Under the pieces are notes generated by a model, which saw only the letters and a list, made by a program, of their open reading frames with translations, was not told where the DNA came from and ran no database searches. A program made the translations under genes and the position numbers. Below, piece after piece: positions 1 through 8,800 of a stretch of 64,000 nt of DNA. This DNA is from Leptolinea sp. (lineage in GTDB: Bacteria; Chloroflexota; Anaerolineae; Anaerolineales; Anaerolineaceae): the NCBI GenBank assembly GCA_012798535.1, contig JAAZMZ010000019.1, positions 19,305-83,304 of the forward strand. Reading direction: 5' to 3'. Numbering within the stretch: the stretch's first letter is position 1; each line of letters starts with the position of its first letter.

Positions 1-822
1 ATGATCGGCAGAGGCCGCGCCCAGTTCGGCCGCCAGACTCGCACCGCCCAGATTATCGAATTCATCTGCGTGGATCTTCAATGGAAATCCAAGATCACGG
101 GCGGTCGTCAATATCTGCCGCGATTGTTCCAGATCGAACGCACCGGTTTCACAAAACACATCCACGAAAGGTAGAGGTTTTTCGGCGGCGTTCTTTTTCC
201 ACCAGTCAAGGGCGGCCGGAATGATCTTATGGCAGATCTGTCGAACATAAGCGTCTGGATCGGTCTTGTATTCCGGGGCGATGGCATGCGCCGGCAGAAA
301 AGTGGGCACAATCTCCAGCGGGCCTTCTTTATCCAATTTATGCAGGACCTGAAGCTGCAACAGTTCAGAAGTGCTATCCAGGCCATAACCGGTTTTGGCT
401 TCCGCTGTGGTGGTTCCATGCCGCAGCATGGTGCGCGCCCTCGCCCGCGTCTGGGCATACAATGAATCAAAGTCCGCTTCGCGGGTTGCTTCCACAGTGG
501 AAATGATCCCACCACCGGCAGCCAGAATTTCGAGATAGGTGTGGCCTTCCAATCGCATTTCAAATTCCACCGCCCGGTCGCCTGCCCACACCAGATGGGT
601 ATGCGGATCGACAAAACCGGGAAGCACGGCTTTTCCGAGGGCGTCCAACCGGGGCTCATCCGCATAGCGGGAAAGAAGGTCTTCTTCCAGGCCGACTGCC
701 TCGATGGTTTCACCGCGCATCAGCACGGCGCCTTTTTCCACCATTCCCAGATGCCCTAACTCGCGACCACGTTGAGGACCACCCTGCATGGTAAGCAATT
801 GCGAGATATTATGAATCAGCAT
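1..822 (-). CDS. hutI: Imidazolonepropionase (HutI), 3' end outside window
   Basis: Hydrolyses 4-imidazolone-5-propionate to N-formimino-glutamate in histidine degradation (cytoplasmic amidohydrolase). Translating the minus strand from ATG at 822 gives 274 codons open to the window edge; the family is about 400 aa, so the C-terminal third lies outside. Residues 70-76 are FVDPHTH (metal ligands), followed by WAGDR and the family signature FEMRLEGHTYLEI then AAGGGI; KIHADEFDN at about 249-257 carries another active-site histidine. It lies 83 bases downstream of an MFS gene on the same strand, with no other hut gene in view. Confidence 0.93.
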   Translation of the reverse strand, partial: MLIHNISQLLTMQGGPQRGRELGHLGMVEKGAVLMRGETIEAVGLEEDLLSRYADEPRLDALGKAVLPGFVDPHTHLVWAGDRAVEFEMRLEGHTYLEILAAGGGIISTVEATREADFDSLYAQTRARARTMLRHGTTTAEAKTGYGLDSTSELLQLQVLHKLDKEGPLEIVPTFLPAHAIAPEYKTDPDAYVRQICHKIIPAALDWWKKNAAEKPLPFVDVFCETGAFDLEQSRQILTTARDLGFPLKIHADEFDNLGGASLAAELGAASADH

Positions 823-905
823 ACCAGAATATTATCATTAACCGGGCAGGGTATAAAACCGATTATTGAAAAAAAAGGAAGTGGGTATTTCCCCGAAGGG
901 AAGGA

Positions 906-2072
906 TTATTCTGTTCTGCGCACCCGTGGAAGCATGACCAACCCCAGAACATTGGCCGCCATAGCGGCGATTACGTTAAAGGTGAACCCACCTGCCGAAT
1001 ACAGGCGCGGTCCGCAGAACACACCCGCCGCCATTCCCAGCGAACTGGCTGCCAGAAAAACGGCCATCAGTGTGGCGCGGGCGGAGGGCAGCACTTCGGT
1101 CATCAATGGTAATGCGGCTACCAGGGTGACCTCAAAGGAAAGATAAAAAATGAACAACCAGACGAGTGCGCCGGCCACTGTTCCACCCATAAAAAAAGGC
1201 AGCGCGGCAGAAAGGATGTTGACAATAAGTCCGGCAGCGATAGTACGGCGTTTACCGAAACGGTCCACCACCAGCCCGACCAAACCTTCCCCGCCCAGTT
1301 CGGCGAAACCGATTACCATAGCTGCCGCACCGATGGCTGCGATCTTTAAGCCATACGCTTCTTCCATCCAGACTCCGAAGATCACACTGATCAGGTTATT
1401 GCCGGCGATCACCAAAAACCCCATGGCCAGCCCAAATAAGGCGGCGGGGGATTTCAGGATCAGTTTGAAACGTGAACCGGAAATTTCTTCCTCTTTTGTG
1501 TTTACCGGTTGTGTCGGTACCAGTCGCATCACTGCGGCAATGGAGGCGAGCCCCATCATAAACAGGGTGAGGAAAGGGGATTGCCAGCCAGCCCGGGAGA
1601 TTAAAAATCCAACCAGGGGTACACCGATTATGAAAGCACCTGCCCAGCTAATTTCCAGGATGGATAGAGTCACTCCGCGTTTTTCGTAGGGAACACGATC
1701 TCCCACATACGCCTGAACAGCCGGCAAGAAGATATTGTTCCCCAGACTGGCCAGCAGTAGGGCAATGAGAAATGCGAGATAGGCCGGCCAGATCAACATC
1801 AAGCCCACACCAGCGGTGAAGATGACCAGCCCCAGCAGCATCCCTGCTCTACGGCCGCGGCGATCGGCTATTTCCGCAAGAAATGGACCCAGCGCGCTGG
1901 CTGCCATGGATGCGGAAACGGCTGTCGCCATGGAGGTCATATCTGCGCCTACCCCGCGGGAAAAGACTAACAAGAATGGTCCAACCATTCGAATGCTGGT
2001 GTTTATGGCGGTGCGGATGAGAAGAAAGGCAGCTATCTGTAATCTAAAGAAATGCGGACGCGGCTCAATCAT
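906..2072 (-). CDS. MFS transporter
   Basis: A 388-residue polytopic membrane protein with about 12 hydrophobic segments. The loop between segments 2 and 3 reads ADRRGRRAG, the MFS motif A region, and a second copy (VVDRFGKRRT) follows the central loop, as expected for the two six-helix halves. The central loop at about 190-205 is charged (TKEEEISGS). The family contains drug exporters and metabolite carriers; nothing here fixes the substrate. It precedes hutI on the same strand, but the 83-base gap makes a shared function only a guess. Confidence 0.85.
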   Translation of the reverse strand: MIEPRPHFFRLQIAAFLLIRTAINTSIRMVGPFLLVFSRGVGADMTSMATAVSASMAASALGPFLAEIADRRGRRAGMLLGLVIFTAGVGLMLIWPAYLAFLIALLLASLGNNIFLPAVQAYVGDRVPYEKRGVTLSILEISWAGAFIIGVPLVGFLISRAGWQSPFLTLFMMGLASIAAVMRLVPTQPVNTKEEEISGSRFKLILKSPAALFGLAMGFLVIAGNNLISVIFGVWMEEAYGLKIAAIGAAAMVIGFAELGGEGLVGLVVDRFGKRRTIAAGLIVNILSAALPFFMGGTVAGALVWLFIFYLSFEVTLVAALPLMTEVLPSARATLMAVFLAASSLGMAAGVFCGPRLYSAGGFTFNVIAAMAANVLGLVMLPRVRRTE

Positions 2073-2323
2073 TTATCTGATTGCCTTTGTTCTGGTTGAT
2101 GTAGACTTCACATGAAAAAATGGCACTCACAAGTATACGCTTTATCCCCGGGAACAGCGTTGATAAATAGACCTTTCATCAGTCACATACTCCATGTAAA
2201 GTTAAATTTCCTGGAGAATGATCCATTCGAATAATGCCGGGTTGGTTGATCCAAGAATCCAGAACTGATTGACGAAGGTCGTCAAACAGGATTGGATATA
2301 TTCAATTGACGGAAAAAGGGTGC

Positions 2324-2731
2324 TCAGGCGGCTTTTTTCACCAGTGAAGCGAATGTGGTCTTTCTCAGTTTCGCGACCAGTTCTGACTGGGCTTCGCACC
2401 ACAGTTTATGGATCGGGCAATCCGGTCCATTGGGGCAAACCGCAGGATTGATCGTGCATTCGTTCAGGGCGATCGGACCGTCGATAGCTTCCACAACATC
2501 GAGTAATGAGACTTTTTCCGGTGTAACTGCCAATGAGACTCCCCCACGAGCACCGCGTGAAGTATGAATCAAACCGGCGATGGAAAGTTGAGAAATGATC
2601 TTGGCCAGAAAAGATGGTGGAATGGCCTGCTCATCTGCTATCTGACTGGTGGCCGCCCGCTGATTGGGGGGCAGTTTGGCCAGGAATCGCATGGCGCGGA
2701 GGGCATAATCCGCTTGCTTGGTGATCTGCAT
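2324..2731 (-). CDS. Rrf2-family transcriptional regulator
   Basis: A 135-residue winged-helix regulator of the IscR/NsrR type. It begins MQITKQADYALRAM, the usual Rrf2 start, and has the helix-turn-helix around ATSQIADEQAIPPSFLAKII. Three cysteines near residues 90-105 (C-x6-C-x5-C, within ECTINPAVC then PNGPDC) are placed where family members bind an Fe-S cluster. ATG at 2731 is preferred over TTG at 2746 because AAGGAA lies six bases upstream of it. It stands alone, so its targets cannot be read from context; redox or Fe-S sensing is the family expectation. Confidence 0.88.
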   Translation of the reverse strand: MQITKQADYALRAMRFLAKLPPNQRAATSQIADEQAIPPSFLAKIISQLSIAGLIHTSRGARGGVSLAVTPEKVSLLDVVEAIDGPIALNECTINPAVCPNGPDCPIHKLWCEAQSELVAKLRKTTFASLVKKAA

Positions 2732-2754
2732 GGTTGATTCCTTCAAATAAGAAT

Positions 2755-2786
2755 ATTAGATAAACTTACTCCAATTGAAGTCTAAT
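2755..2786. promoter_or_regulatory. Possible Rrf2 operator, inverted repeat
   Basis: ATTAGA (2755-2760) and TCTAAT (2781-2786) form an inverted repeat, with the near-palindrome ACTCCAATTGAAGT (2768-2781) inside it. It sits 24-55 bases upstream of the Rrf2 start, where autoregulatory sites usually lie. No binding consensus was tested. Confidence 0.3.
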
Positions 2787-2916
2787 CGCGAACCGGAATT
2801 TGGGCAAGTGATATCCATCACTCGTCAGAATGACATTTTACGAAGTTTACCCGAATCAGTTTTTATTCTTGTTCATAATCCCTATAATGAAGGAAAACCA
2901 TCTGGTGGAGGGCGCT

Positions 2917-3345
2917 ATGATCAAAGAATTCAAAGAATTCATCATGCGGGGTAATGTTCTGGATCTCGCGGTGGGTATCATCATCGGAGGAGCGTTCGGC
3001 AAGATCGTCTCTTCGCTTGTGGATGATATCATCATGCCGCCGATCGGATTGCTGCTGGGCAAAGTGGATTTCACCAACCTGTTCCTGTCTCTTGACGGCA
3101 AAGTATATGCTTCTCTGGCCGTCGCCAGAGAAGCCGGCGCACCCACCTGGAATTATGGTCTCTTCATCAATACTCTCATCAATTTCTTGATCGTGGCTTT
3201 TGCCATCTTTCTGCTCATTAAGCAGGTCAACCGATTGCAAAAACCGCTGCCACCGAAGGAACCGGACACAAAGAAATGCACATTCTGCCAGACAGACATT
3301 CCGGTAAAAGCGACCCGCTGCCCGCATTGTACATCCCAACTGTGA
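2917..3345 (+). CDS. mscL: MscL mechanosensitive channel with C-terminal zinc ribbon
   Basis: Large-conductance mechanosensitive channel that releases solutes during hypo-osmotic shock. The 142 residues begin [20 protein letters not shown], the MscL N-terminal helix plus TM1, then [17 protein letters not shown]2 follows after about residue 85. ATG at 2917 is chosen because GGAGGG precedes it by four bases and the family N terminus starts there. The unusual part is the tail: after KPLPPKEPD it ends with CTFC and CPHC pairs 13 residues apart, a zinc-ribbon arrangement in place of the usual cytoplasmic helix bundle end. Confidence 0.93.
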   Translation: MIKEFKEFIMRGNVLDLAVGIIIGGAFGKIVSSLVDDIIMPPIGLLLGKVDFTNLFLSLDGKVYASLAVAREAGAPTWNYGLFINTLINFLIVAFAIFLLIKQVNRLQKPLPPKEPDTKKCTFCQTDIPVKATRCPHCTSQL

Positions 3346-3446
3346 AGACCACAGACCGGTAGATCCGGATATCTGATTTAATACGACTCGCAGGGGAATA
3401 ACTGCGTATTTAACTATAACAATAAAAAACCAAGGAGTAATTTTAA

Positions 3447-3776
3447 ATGACTGACCTTTGGGTAACAACGGCGTTTGGATTCGAAGGGTATAAAATCACC
3501 CGCAATCTCGGTGTGGTTCGAGGGATCACGGTGCGTTCGCGCAGCATGCTGGGGAACCTGGCTGGCAGTATTCAAACCATCTTTGGCGGCAATATTAGCA
3601 TCTATACCGAATTGTGTGAACACGCCCGTTCCGAAGCGTTTGATTTCATGGTGGAACACGCCCGGCAGATGGGTGCCAATGCCATCATCGGTATGCGTTA
3701 TGATGCCAATGATGTGATGGAAGGTGTTACCGAGGTTCTGGCTTACGGAACAGCCGTTGTCATCGAAAAGGCATGA
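3447..3776 (+). CDS. YbjQ/UPF0145-family protein
   Basis: A 109-residue small cytoplasmic protein. It has the family pattern: VTTAFGFEGYKI near the N terminus, LGVVRGITVRS, and the C-terminal GANAIIGMRYDAND, which match the YbjQ/UPF0145 fold (pentameric, once called heavy-metal binding). Its biochemical role is not established for the family. AAGGAG lies ten bases before ATG 3447. It stands between mscL and a chemoreceptor with no overlap to either. Confidence 0.85.
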   Translation: MTDLWVTTAFGFEGYKITRNLGVVRGITVRSRSMLGNLAGSIQTIFGGNISIYTELCEHARSEAFDFMVEHARQMGANAIIGMRYDANDVMEGVTEVLAYGTAVVIEKA

Positions 3777-3851
3777 CCTTTTATCCTCTAAATTTAACCT
3801 GACCTAAATTGCCGAAAGGATTTAATTCTTTTTATATGGAATGATAAATTT

Positions 3852-3910
3852 ATCTTCTATACCATTTATGAGTATTTAATGACTTTACAAAGCATACAGG
3901 TATAGAAGAT
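3852..3910 (+). promoter_or_regulatory. Inverted repeat enclosing the chemoreceptor start site
   Basis: ATCTTCTATACC (3852-3863) is perfectly complementary to GGTATAGAAGAT (3899-3910). The right arm includes the purine-rich ribosome-binding stretch AGAAG and the first two bases of the ATG at 3909. A 12-bp stem with a 35-base loop would bury the start region in the mRNA, so this may regulate translation; it could alternatively be a DNA operator. Confidence 0.45.
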
Positions 3911-5915
3911 GAAAAAAGGGCTTGCTTCGCTTCAATTTCAATTAACGATCAGTCTTGTTCTACTGGTTGTTATTATCTCCGGAGTGCTGACAATTGTGCA
4001 ATTTGCACGATACAGCACGGATTTTGATCAGACCCTGCGGCAGAACCTGTTAACCCAGGTTACCACTGCCGCTCTTTCCATTGACGGTGACACGTTCGGT
4101 CTGATCAACGCGGATACTGACAGAGAAAGCCCAGAATACCTGAAGATCATTACGCCGATTAAAAAGATATTTGAATCCAACCCAGATCTTGGTGGAGTGT
4201 ATACCATAGCACCTGACGGCAGCGGTGGATGGATTTTCGTAGTGGACGGTGATCCAAATCCAATCAAAATCGGGACACCTATTGAAGATCTCAGTGCCAT
4301 TCTGCAGGAAAATTCCACGGGGATCACCGAACCCGCCGTAGAACGCGACTATTACACGGATGATTGGGGAACGTGGTTGACAGGGTACGCGCCAATCCAT
4401 ACCCGGCAGGGTGAGGTGGTTGGGGCTCTTGCCATGGATATCGCGCAATCAACGATTCGGGAAAAGCAAAATCAACTCTTGCTGGTTTCAAGTTTGATAT
4501 TCGTGATTTCTCTGGTTTTTTCCGTGTTCATGGGCTGGTTGATCTCCTACCGGATCGTCCATCCTATCAAAAAAGTGAGCATTCTCGCAAAGTCACTAGC
4601 GGAAAGAGACCTGCCCGAACTGGCTCTGGCCTGCGACCGCCTGGCTGAAGGTGATCTCAATCAGCATATCGAAATAACTTCTGATCCGGTTGAATATCAA
4701 TCAAAATCCGAACTCGGAAATATGGCCAGTGATTTGAATTTTATGATCACACATTTGAAAGCTGTTGGAGAGTCCTTCAATCGAATGGCGCAATCATTTA
4801 CTTCTGTGCTGGCAGAATTCGGAGATCAGACTCAAAAGCTGAGTTTTTCTGCGGATCATATGAAAGAGAAATCAAGCCTTATTGAGGCACAGGTATCTCA
4901 AATTCAGAACGCCATCCAGATCGTTGATGAAGGAAGCCAACATCAAATGGATTCTGTGGTTGAAACAAGAGATCGATTGGGAAAGATCGTTGAAACCGTT
5001 TCAAGTGTGGCGCAGGGTGCCGGGGAACAATCAAAAGCGGTAAGTGACACCGATGTTGTGATGGATGAATTCTCGCGGTTGATCGAAATCGTGGTCAAGA
5101 ATGCGGATGATCAAGCGCAAACCGCACGTCACTCGACTGAGACTGTGAAACAGAGTGCCGGGGTTGTGGAAATGGCGGTTGAAAGTATGCGTCGTATTCA
5201 GGTGATTGTGCGGGAATCATCACAAAAAATGCAGGAAATGGGAGAACAAACCCGTCAAATTGAAACTATGCTGGCAGCCATCACAGATATTGCCTCACAG
5301 ACGAATCTTTTATCCCTGAACGCTGCCATAGAGGCCGCCCGGGCTGGAGAACATGGAAAAGGTTTCTCCATTGTGGCGGATGAAGTGCGAAAATTGGCTG
5401 ATAAATCTTCAACGGCTGCCAAAGAAATCTCCACATTGATCGCTAGGATCGAAAAATCCGCCAGTGAAGCTTCTACTGCCATGCAAAACAGCCAGAAGGA
5501 AGTGGAAAGTGGTGTGCAGATGGGTGAGAAAGCCGGCGAGGCTTTAATAGAAATTCTCGACTCGGTGAAACAGAGCCAGATATCGGGTGAACGGATATCA
5601 GACGAAGCCAATAAGATGGTTACTTTTTCAGATAGATTGACAGATTCGTTGGATCGGGTTTCCGCTATCGCGCAGAATTATCAGGTGGCCGTGGAGCAGA
5701 TGTCGGCTTATATAGAGAGCATCCAGGGTACGATGGATCGGGTAAATGAGATAAGCCGGGAAAATTCCGGATCCATTGAGATCGCATCCTCCCAGGTAAC
5801 CGGGATTAATCAAGGAATGGATGAGTTTTCCAGCTCATCCGCTGAGTTATCAGCGCTTTCGGGGAAATTGCGATCGACACTCGCCCGGTTCAATCTGGCA
5901 GATAAAAACGCCTGA
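3909..5915 (+). CDS. Methyl-accepting chemotaxis protein
   Basis: A 668-residue transmembrane chemoreceptor that signals to CheA/CheW. TM1 is at about residues 10-30; the periplasmic sensor (about 31-190) resembles a single Cache-type domain and includes [13 protein letters not shown]2 is at about 196-220, followed by HAMP. The cytoplasmic part is a long coiled coil with the conserved tip [20 protein letters not shown] around residues 455-475 and [10 protein letters not shown] after it. No che genes are in the window, so this is an orphan receptor. A perfect inverted repeat covers its start codon (see 3852-3910). Confidence 0.92.
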   Translation: MKKGLASLQFQLTISLVLLVVIISGVLTIVQFARYSTDFDQTLRQNLLTQVTTAALSIDGDTFGLINADTDRESPEYLKIITPIKKIFESNPDLGGVYTIAPDGSGGWIFVVDGDPNPIKIGTPIEDLSAILQENSTGITEPAVERDYYTDDWGTWLTGYAPIHTRQGEVVGALAMDIAQSTIREKQNQLLLVSSLIFVISLVFSVFMGWLISYRIVHPIKKVSILAKSLAERDLPELALACDRLAEGDLNQHIEITSDPVEYQSKSELGNMASDLNFMITHLKAVGESFNRMAQSFTSVLAEFGDQTQKLSFSADHMKEKSSLIEAQVSQIQNAIQIVDEGSQHQMDSVVETRDRLGKIVETVSSVAQGAGEQSKAVSDTDVVMDEFSRLIEIVVKNADDQAQTARHSTETVKQSAGVVEMAVESMRRIQVIVRESSQKMQEMGEQTRQIETMLAAITDIASQTNLLSLNAAIEAARAGEHGKGFSIVADEVRKLADKSSTAAKEISTLIARIEKSASEASTAMQNSQKEVESGVQMGEKAGEALIEILDSVKQSQISGERISDEANKMVTFSDRLTDSLDRVSAIAQNYQVAVEQMSAYIESIQGTMDRVNEISRENSGSIEIASSQVTGINQGMDEFSSSSAELSALSGKLRSTLARFNLADKNA

Positions 5916-5977
5916 TTTTTGAGGTAGAATCGAATACGATCAAAAGGGCTTGTTTCCTGTTTTTCAAAAAAACCATC

Positions 5978-6003
5978 ATGGAGCGATCAAACGCTCCATT
6001 TTT
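5978..6003 (+). terminator. Intrinsic terminator of the chemoreceptor gene
   Basis: ATGGAGCG (5978-5985), loop ATCAAA, CGCTCCAT (5992-5999), then TTTTT (5999-6003): a perfect 8-bp stem plus U tract, 62 bases after the chemoreceptor stop. It also covers the first in-frame ATG of the surE frame, so that ATG cannot be the real start. Confidence 0.75.
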
Positions 6004-6028
6004 ATCTGTTGAGGAAATCGGGTACTTT

Positions 6029-6862
6029 ATGCAAAGAAAACGAAAACAAATTCTATTGACGAACGATGACAGCATCAAATCTCCCGGACTGTGGGCGGCG
6101 GCCGAAGCTCTGTCCACCCTCGGGTTTGTAACTATTGTGGCTCCCCGCGAACAGGCCAGCGGAATGGGGCGCAGTATGCCCCAGACTTCGGATGGAAAGA
6201 TTACCACCACCGAATTGCATATCGGTGAACAGGTTTGGGAAGTGTACGCCGTGGGTGGAACGCCCACGCAAACCGTCCAGCACGCCGTGTTGGAGATTAT
6301 GCCCATAAGACCTGACCTGGTCGTGTCAGGGATTAATTATGGTGAAAATCTAGCCTCCGACCTGACCTCATCGGGTACTTTTGGAGCCGCCCTGGAAGCC
6401 GCCTCGATGGGCATCCCCGCCCTGGCCACCAGCCTGCAGTTGAAAAACGTGGCGGTGGATTATCTGAGTCATTCCACGGATTTTGATTTTTCAGCCGCGG
6501 CTCATTTCACCCGATTGGTTGCCAATTTCATGTTGAACTATCCGTTACCGGATGATGTTGACCTGATGAATCTGGTCGTGCCGCATGATGCCACCCGTGA
6601 AACCCCGGTGCATATCACCCGCCAGTCCAAACGCCGGTATTTTATCCCTTTTTCCAACCGGAAAGGCAACTGGGAAGAAAGCGGCTCTCTGGCGGCTTTT
6701 ACCACCATGGCGGACGAGGATATCGAATCCGGAACTGATGTGCATGTCGTCGTAAAAGAAAAGGCGGTATCCGTTACCCCTTTAAGCCTGGATATGACCT
6801 CCCGGGTTTCACTCTCCTCGTTGGAAACGGAATTTCTGCATTCGGCTGCCAGCCTGGACTGA
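6029..6862 (+). CDS. surE: 5'-nucleotidase SurE
   Basis: Metal-dependent nucleotidase/phosphatase acting on nucleoside monophosphates. The 277 residues from ATG 6029 start MQRKRKQILLTNDDS; the LTNDDS aspartates are the metal ligands, and VAPREQASGMGRSM, GGTPTQTV and VSGINYGEN follow in the family order, with GTFGAALEAASMGIPALA after them. An in-frame ATG at 5978 lies inside the preceding terminator stem and has no ribosome-binding site, so 6029 is the likely start. It converges on ychF. Confidence 0.93.
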   Translation: MQRKRKQILLTNDDSIKSPGLWAAAEALSTLGFVTIVAPREQASGMGRSMPQTSDGKITTTELHIGEQVWEVYAVGGTPTQTVQHAVLEIMPIRPDLVVSGINYGENLASDLTSSGTFGAALEAASMGIPALATSLQLKNVAVDYLSHSTDFDFSAAAHFTRLVANFMLNYPLPDDVDLMNLVVPHDATRETPVHITRQSKRRYFIPFSNRKGNWEESGSLAAFTTMADEDIESGTDVHVVVKEKAVSVTPLSLDMTSRVSLSSLETEFLHSAASLD

Positions 6863-6880
6863 CATCCCTGCACTTGGCAT

Positions 6881-6916
6881 CCTAGTATGATAAAAAATCC
6901 TAGTATGATAAAAAAT
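6881..6916. repeat. Tandem 18-bp duplication
   Basis: The 18-base unit CCTAGTATGATAAAAAAT occurs twice without a gap (6881-6898 and 6899-6916) between the surE stop and the shared terminator. Probably a replication-slippage duplication. Confidence 0.9.
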
Positions 6917-6942
6917 CCTCACATGTTTTGTGTGAGGATTTT
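6912..6942. terminator. Bidirectional terminator between surE and ychF
   Basis: AAAATCCTCACA (6912-6923) pairs perfectly with TGTGAGGATTTT (6931-6942) around the loop TGTTTTG. A-rich and T-rich flanks on both sides allow termination of the converging surE and ychF transcripts. Confidence 0.85.
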
Positions 6943-6963
6943 CTCTCTTAATTGATGAAAGAC

Positions 6964-8031
6964 CTAAATATTGAACCGGATATTCAGGATGTCCCCATCC
7001 AGCACGATGTATTCCTTGCCTTCCAGGCGCAGGCGGCCTTTGGCTTTGGCTTCATTCATACCCCCCAGTGACATAAGATCGTCGTAAGAGATCACTTCAG
7101 CGCGGATAAATCCCTTTTGCAGGTCGGTGTGGATCTCACCCGCGGCTTCGGGTGCAGTGGCACCGCGGCGAGTTGTCCAGGCACGAACTTCATCGGGGCC
7201 GACTGTAAAGAAGGACTGCAATCCCAGCAGGTCATATGACAGGCGGATCATGCGATTCAGGCTGGGTTCGCTGATACCGTATTCCTGCAGGAACAATTCA
7301 GCTTCATCCGGCGGCAGTTGGGCAATATCCATCTCCAGTTTAGCCTGTAGCCCGACCACCTGACTGTGTTTGTGGTCATACGTTATGGCAGGTTCCTTCT
7401 GGCCTTCCGACAGATTCATCACCACCAGCACGGGCTTGCGGCTCAGGAATCCGAACCCGGCCAGCATTTTTTCTTCCTCGGAAGTGAGAGTCATATCACG
7501 CAGTAGTTTTTCCTGCGAAAGCTGTTCGTGAAAGCGGTTGAACAGTTCGGTCTCGCGTTCAATCACCGCTTTGTCCCTTCCGGCGCCTTTCTTCTTTTCT
7601 TCCGTCAATTTTTCCAATCGGCGCTCCACGGCGATCAGATCATTCAAGATGAATTCCGAATCCATGGCCGCCAGATCGCGCAGTGCATCCACCGAACCGG
7701 AAGGATGCGGCACGTTCTCATCTTCAAAACAACGCACCACATGGATGAAGCCGTCCATCTGGGTCAGGTTGTTCAACAGCGTACCCGATATGCCGCTTTT
7801 GCCGGCGCTGCCGTCCAGACCGGCGATATCGGCGTAGGTTACCTTGGCGTAGATGGTCTTTTTAGGCTGGAACATGGCGGAAAGTTTATCCACCCGGCCG
7901 TCGGGCACATCCACCACGGCGGTGTGTACTTCAATTTTGCCGGTGATACCGGTTGGCTGGGTGGCGCGGGTTAACGCGTTGAACAGAGTTGTTTTCCCGC
8001 TTTGAGGTAGACCGATAATTCCAAGTTTCAT
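6964..8031 (-). CDS. ychF: Redox-regulated ATPase YchF (Obg-like GTPase family)
   Basis: Universal translation-associated P-loop NTPase (OLA1/YchF) that prefers ATP. The 355 residues begin MKLGIIGLPQSGKTTLFNAL; the usual family P-loop is GLPNVGKST, so NV has become QS here. The switch region reads VTYADIAGLDGSAGKSGISG, then a coiled-coil segment (about 125-190), VVMNLSEGQ at the base-recognition position, and a C-terminal TGS-type domain from about 275 (TVGPDEVRAWT to ILNIRFNI). AAGGATTC lies upstream of the ATG. Confidence 0.9.
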   Translation of the reverse strand: MKLGIIGLPQSGKTTLFNALTRATQPTGITGKIEVHTAVVDVPDGRVDKLSAMFQPKKTIYAKVTYADIAGLDGSAGKSGISGTLLNNLTQMDGFIHVVRCFEDENVPHPSGSVDALRDLAAMDSEFILNDLIAVERRLEKLTEEKKKGAGRDKAVIERETELFNRFHEQLSQEKLLRDMTLTSEEEKMLAGFGFLSRKPVLVVMNLSEGQKEPAITYDHKHSQVVGLQAKLEMDIAQLPPDEAELFLQEYGISEPSLNRMIRLSYDLLGLQSFFTVGPDEVRAWTTRRGATAPEAAGEIHTDLQKGFIRAEVISYDDLMSLGGMNEAKAKGRLRLEGKEYIVLDGDILNIRFNI

Positions 8032-8084
8032 AGAGTTTTGAATCCTTGACCGGGTGATGATGTTCCGATATACTCAGTGTGCTC

Positions 8085-8169
8085 GCCGGAGTGGCGGAAT
8101 TGGCAGACGCGCACGACTCAAAATCGTGTACCGTAAGGTATGTGGGTTCGATTCCCACCTTCGGCACCA
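8085..8169 (+). tRNA. tRNA-Leu (anticodon CAA), CCA encoded
   Basis: Acceptor arms GCCGGAG (8085-8091) and CTTCGGC (8159-8165) pair with one G-U. The anticodon stem CACGA/TCGTG encloses loop CTCAAAA, giving anticodon CAA (codon TTG). A long variable arm (TACCGTAAGGTA) and a T arm GTGGGTTCGATTCCCAC are present; discriminator A then CCA at 8167-8169. Confidence 0.97.
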
Positions 8170-8181
8170 AAATTATAACAT

Positions 8182-8213
8182 GCACCCCGATTGGTTCGGG
8201 GTGCTGTTGTTTT
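8182..8213 (+). terminator. Terminator after tRNA-Leu
   Basis: GCACCCCGA (8182-8190), loop TTGGT, TCGGGGTGC (8196-8204), then TGTTGTTTT. Perfect 9-bp G+C-rich stem just after the tRNA. The converging acetyltransferase stop codon touches its end, so it may work in both directions. Confidence 0.8.
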
Positions 8214-8788
8214 CAGGTCAGAGTCTTTCGCATTACCGGGTGATTCGCCGACCTTCTTGCCACCTCGACAAACCCTGCTTCTAAAAATGCGGATGTGACA
8301 CCCAGGTATATCGAGCTTGCTCCCACCTTCCTCTCTGGCTCGGTGGGATAGCCTTCAACGATCTTTGCGCCTTTTGACCTGGCGTACTCCACGGCGGCAT
8401 CGATCAGCGGGCGCATTAATCCTTTGTGCCGGAACTCGCGGTGCACGAAGAAACATACGATCGACCAGACAGGCTGGTCATCCACTGGTGCCAGTACGCG
8501 TGAGTTGTTCAGTGTGGGAAAATCACCGCGGGGGCCCACAGATACCCAGGCAGCAGGCAGGCCGTCCACGTAGGCCAGCAGGCCGGGTTCGCGGCCGGCT
8601 TCGACCAGTGCTTTTATCCCCAGTCGTCTCTGTTCTTTGGTACTGGTTGTAAAGGCTTTGCCAGACGCCCGCCAGTACATGCACCAGCATCCCCCGCAGG
8701 CGCCATTCTGTCCGAAGACGGTCACGAAATCATCCCAACGGTCGGGGGTGAGGGGGTGAATTGTTATTTGATTCTCTTGAATATTCAT
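8213..8788 (-). CDS. GNAT-family N-acetyltransferase
   Basis: A 191-residue acetyltransferase-like protein. The N-terminal region has the cysteine-rich GACGGCWCMYWR motif at about 28-40, seen in one GNAT subgroup. The acetyl-CoA fold is visible as WSIVCFFVHREFRHKGLMRPL at about 110-130 (strand 4 and the pyrophosphate loop RHKG) and GFVEVARRS near the C terminus. The acceptor is unknown. It converges on tRNA-Leu and lies 12 bases downstream of the phospholipase-D-like gene, suggesting cotranscription. Confidence 0.8.
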   Translation of the reverse strand: MNIQENQITIHPLTPDRWDDFVTVFGQNGACGGCWCMYWRASGKAFTTSTKEQRRLGIKALVEAGREPGLLAYVDGLPAAWVSVGPRGDFPTLNNSRVLAPVDDQPVWSIVCFFVHREFRHKGLMRPLIDAAVEYARSKGAKIVEGYPTEPERKVGASSIYLGVTSAFLEAGFVEVARRSANHPVMRKTLT

Positions 8789-8800
8789 ACATCTAAATAT

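Noticed and set aside
108-713. 201-codon minus-strand frame near the window start
   Set aside because: It is in a different frame from the clear HutI protein and its sequence is rich in Arg/Pro/Trp without any family pattern.
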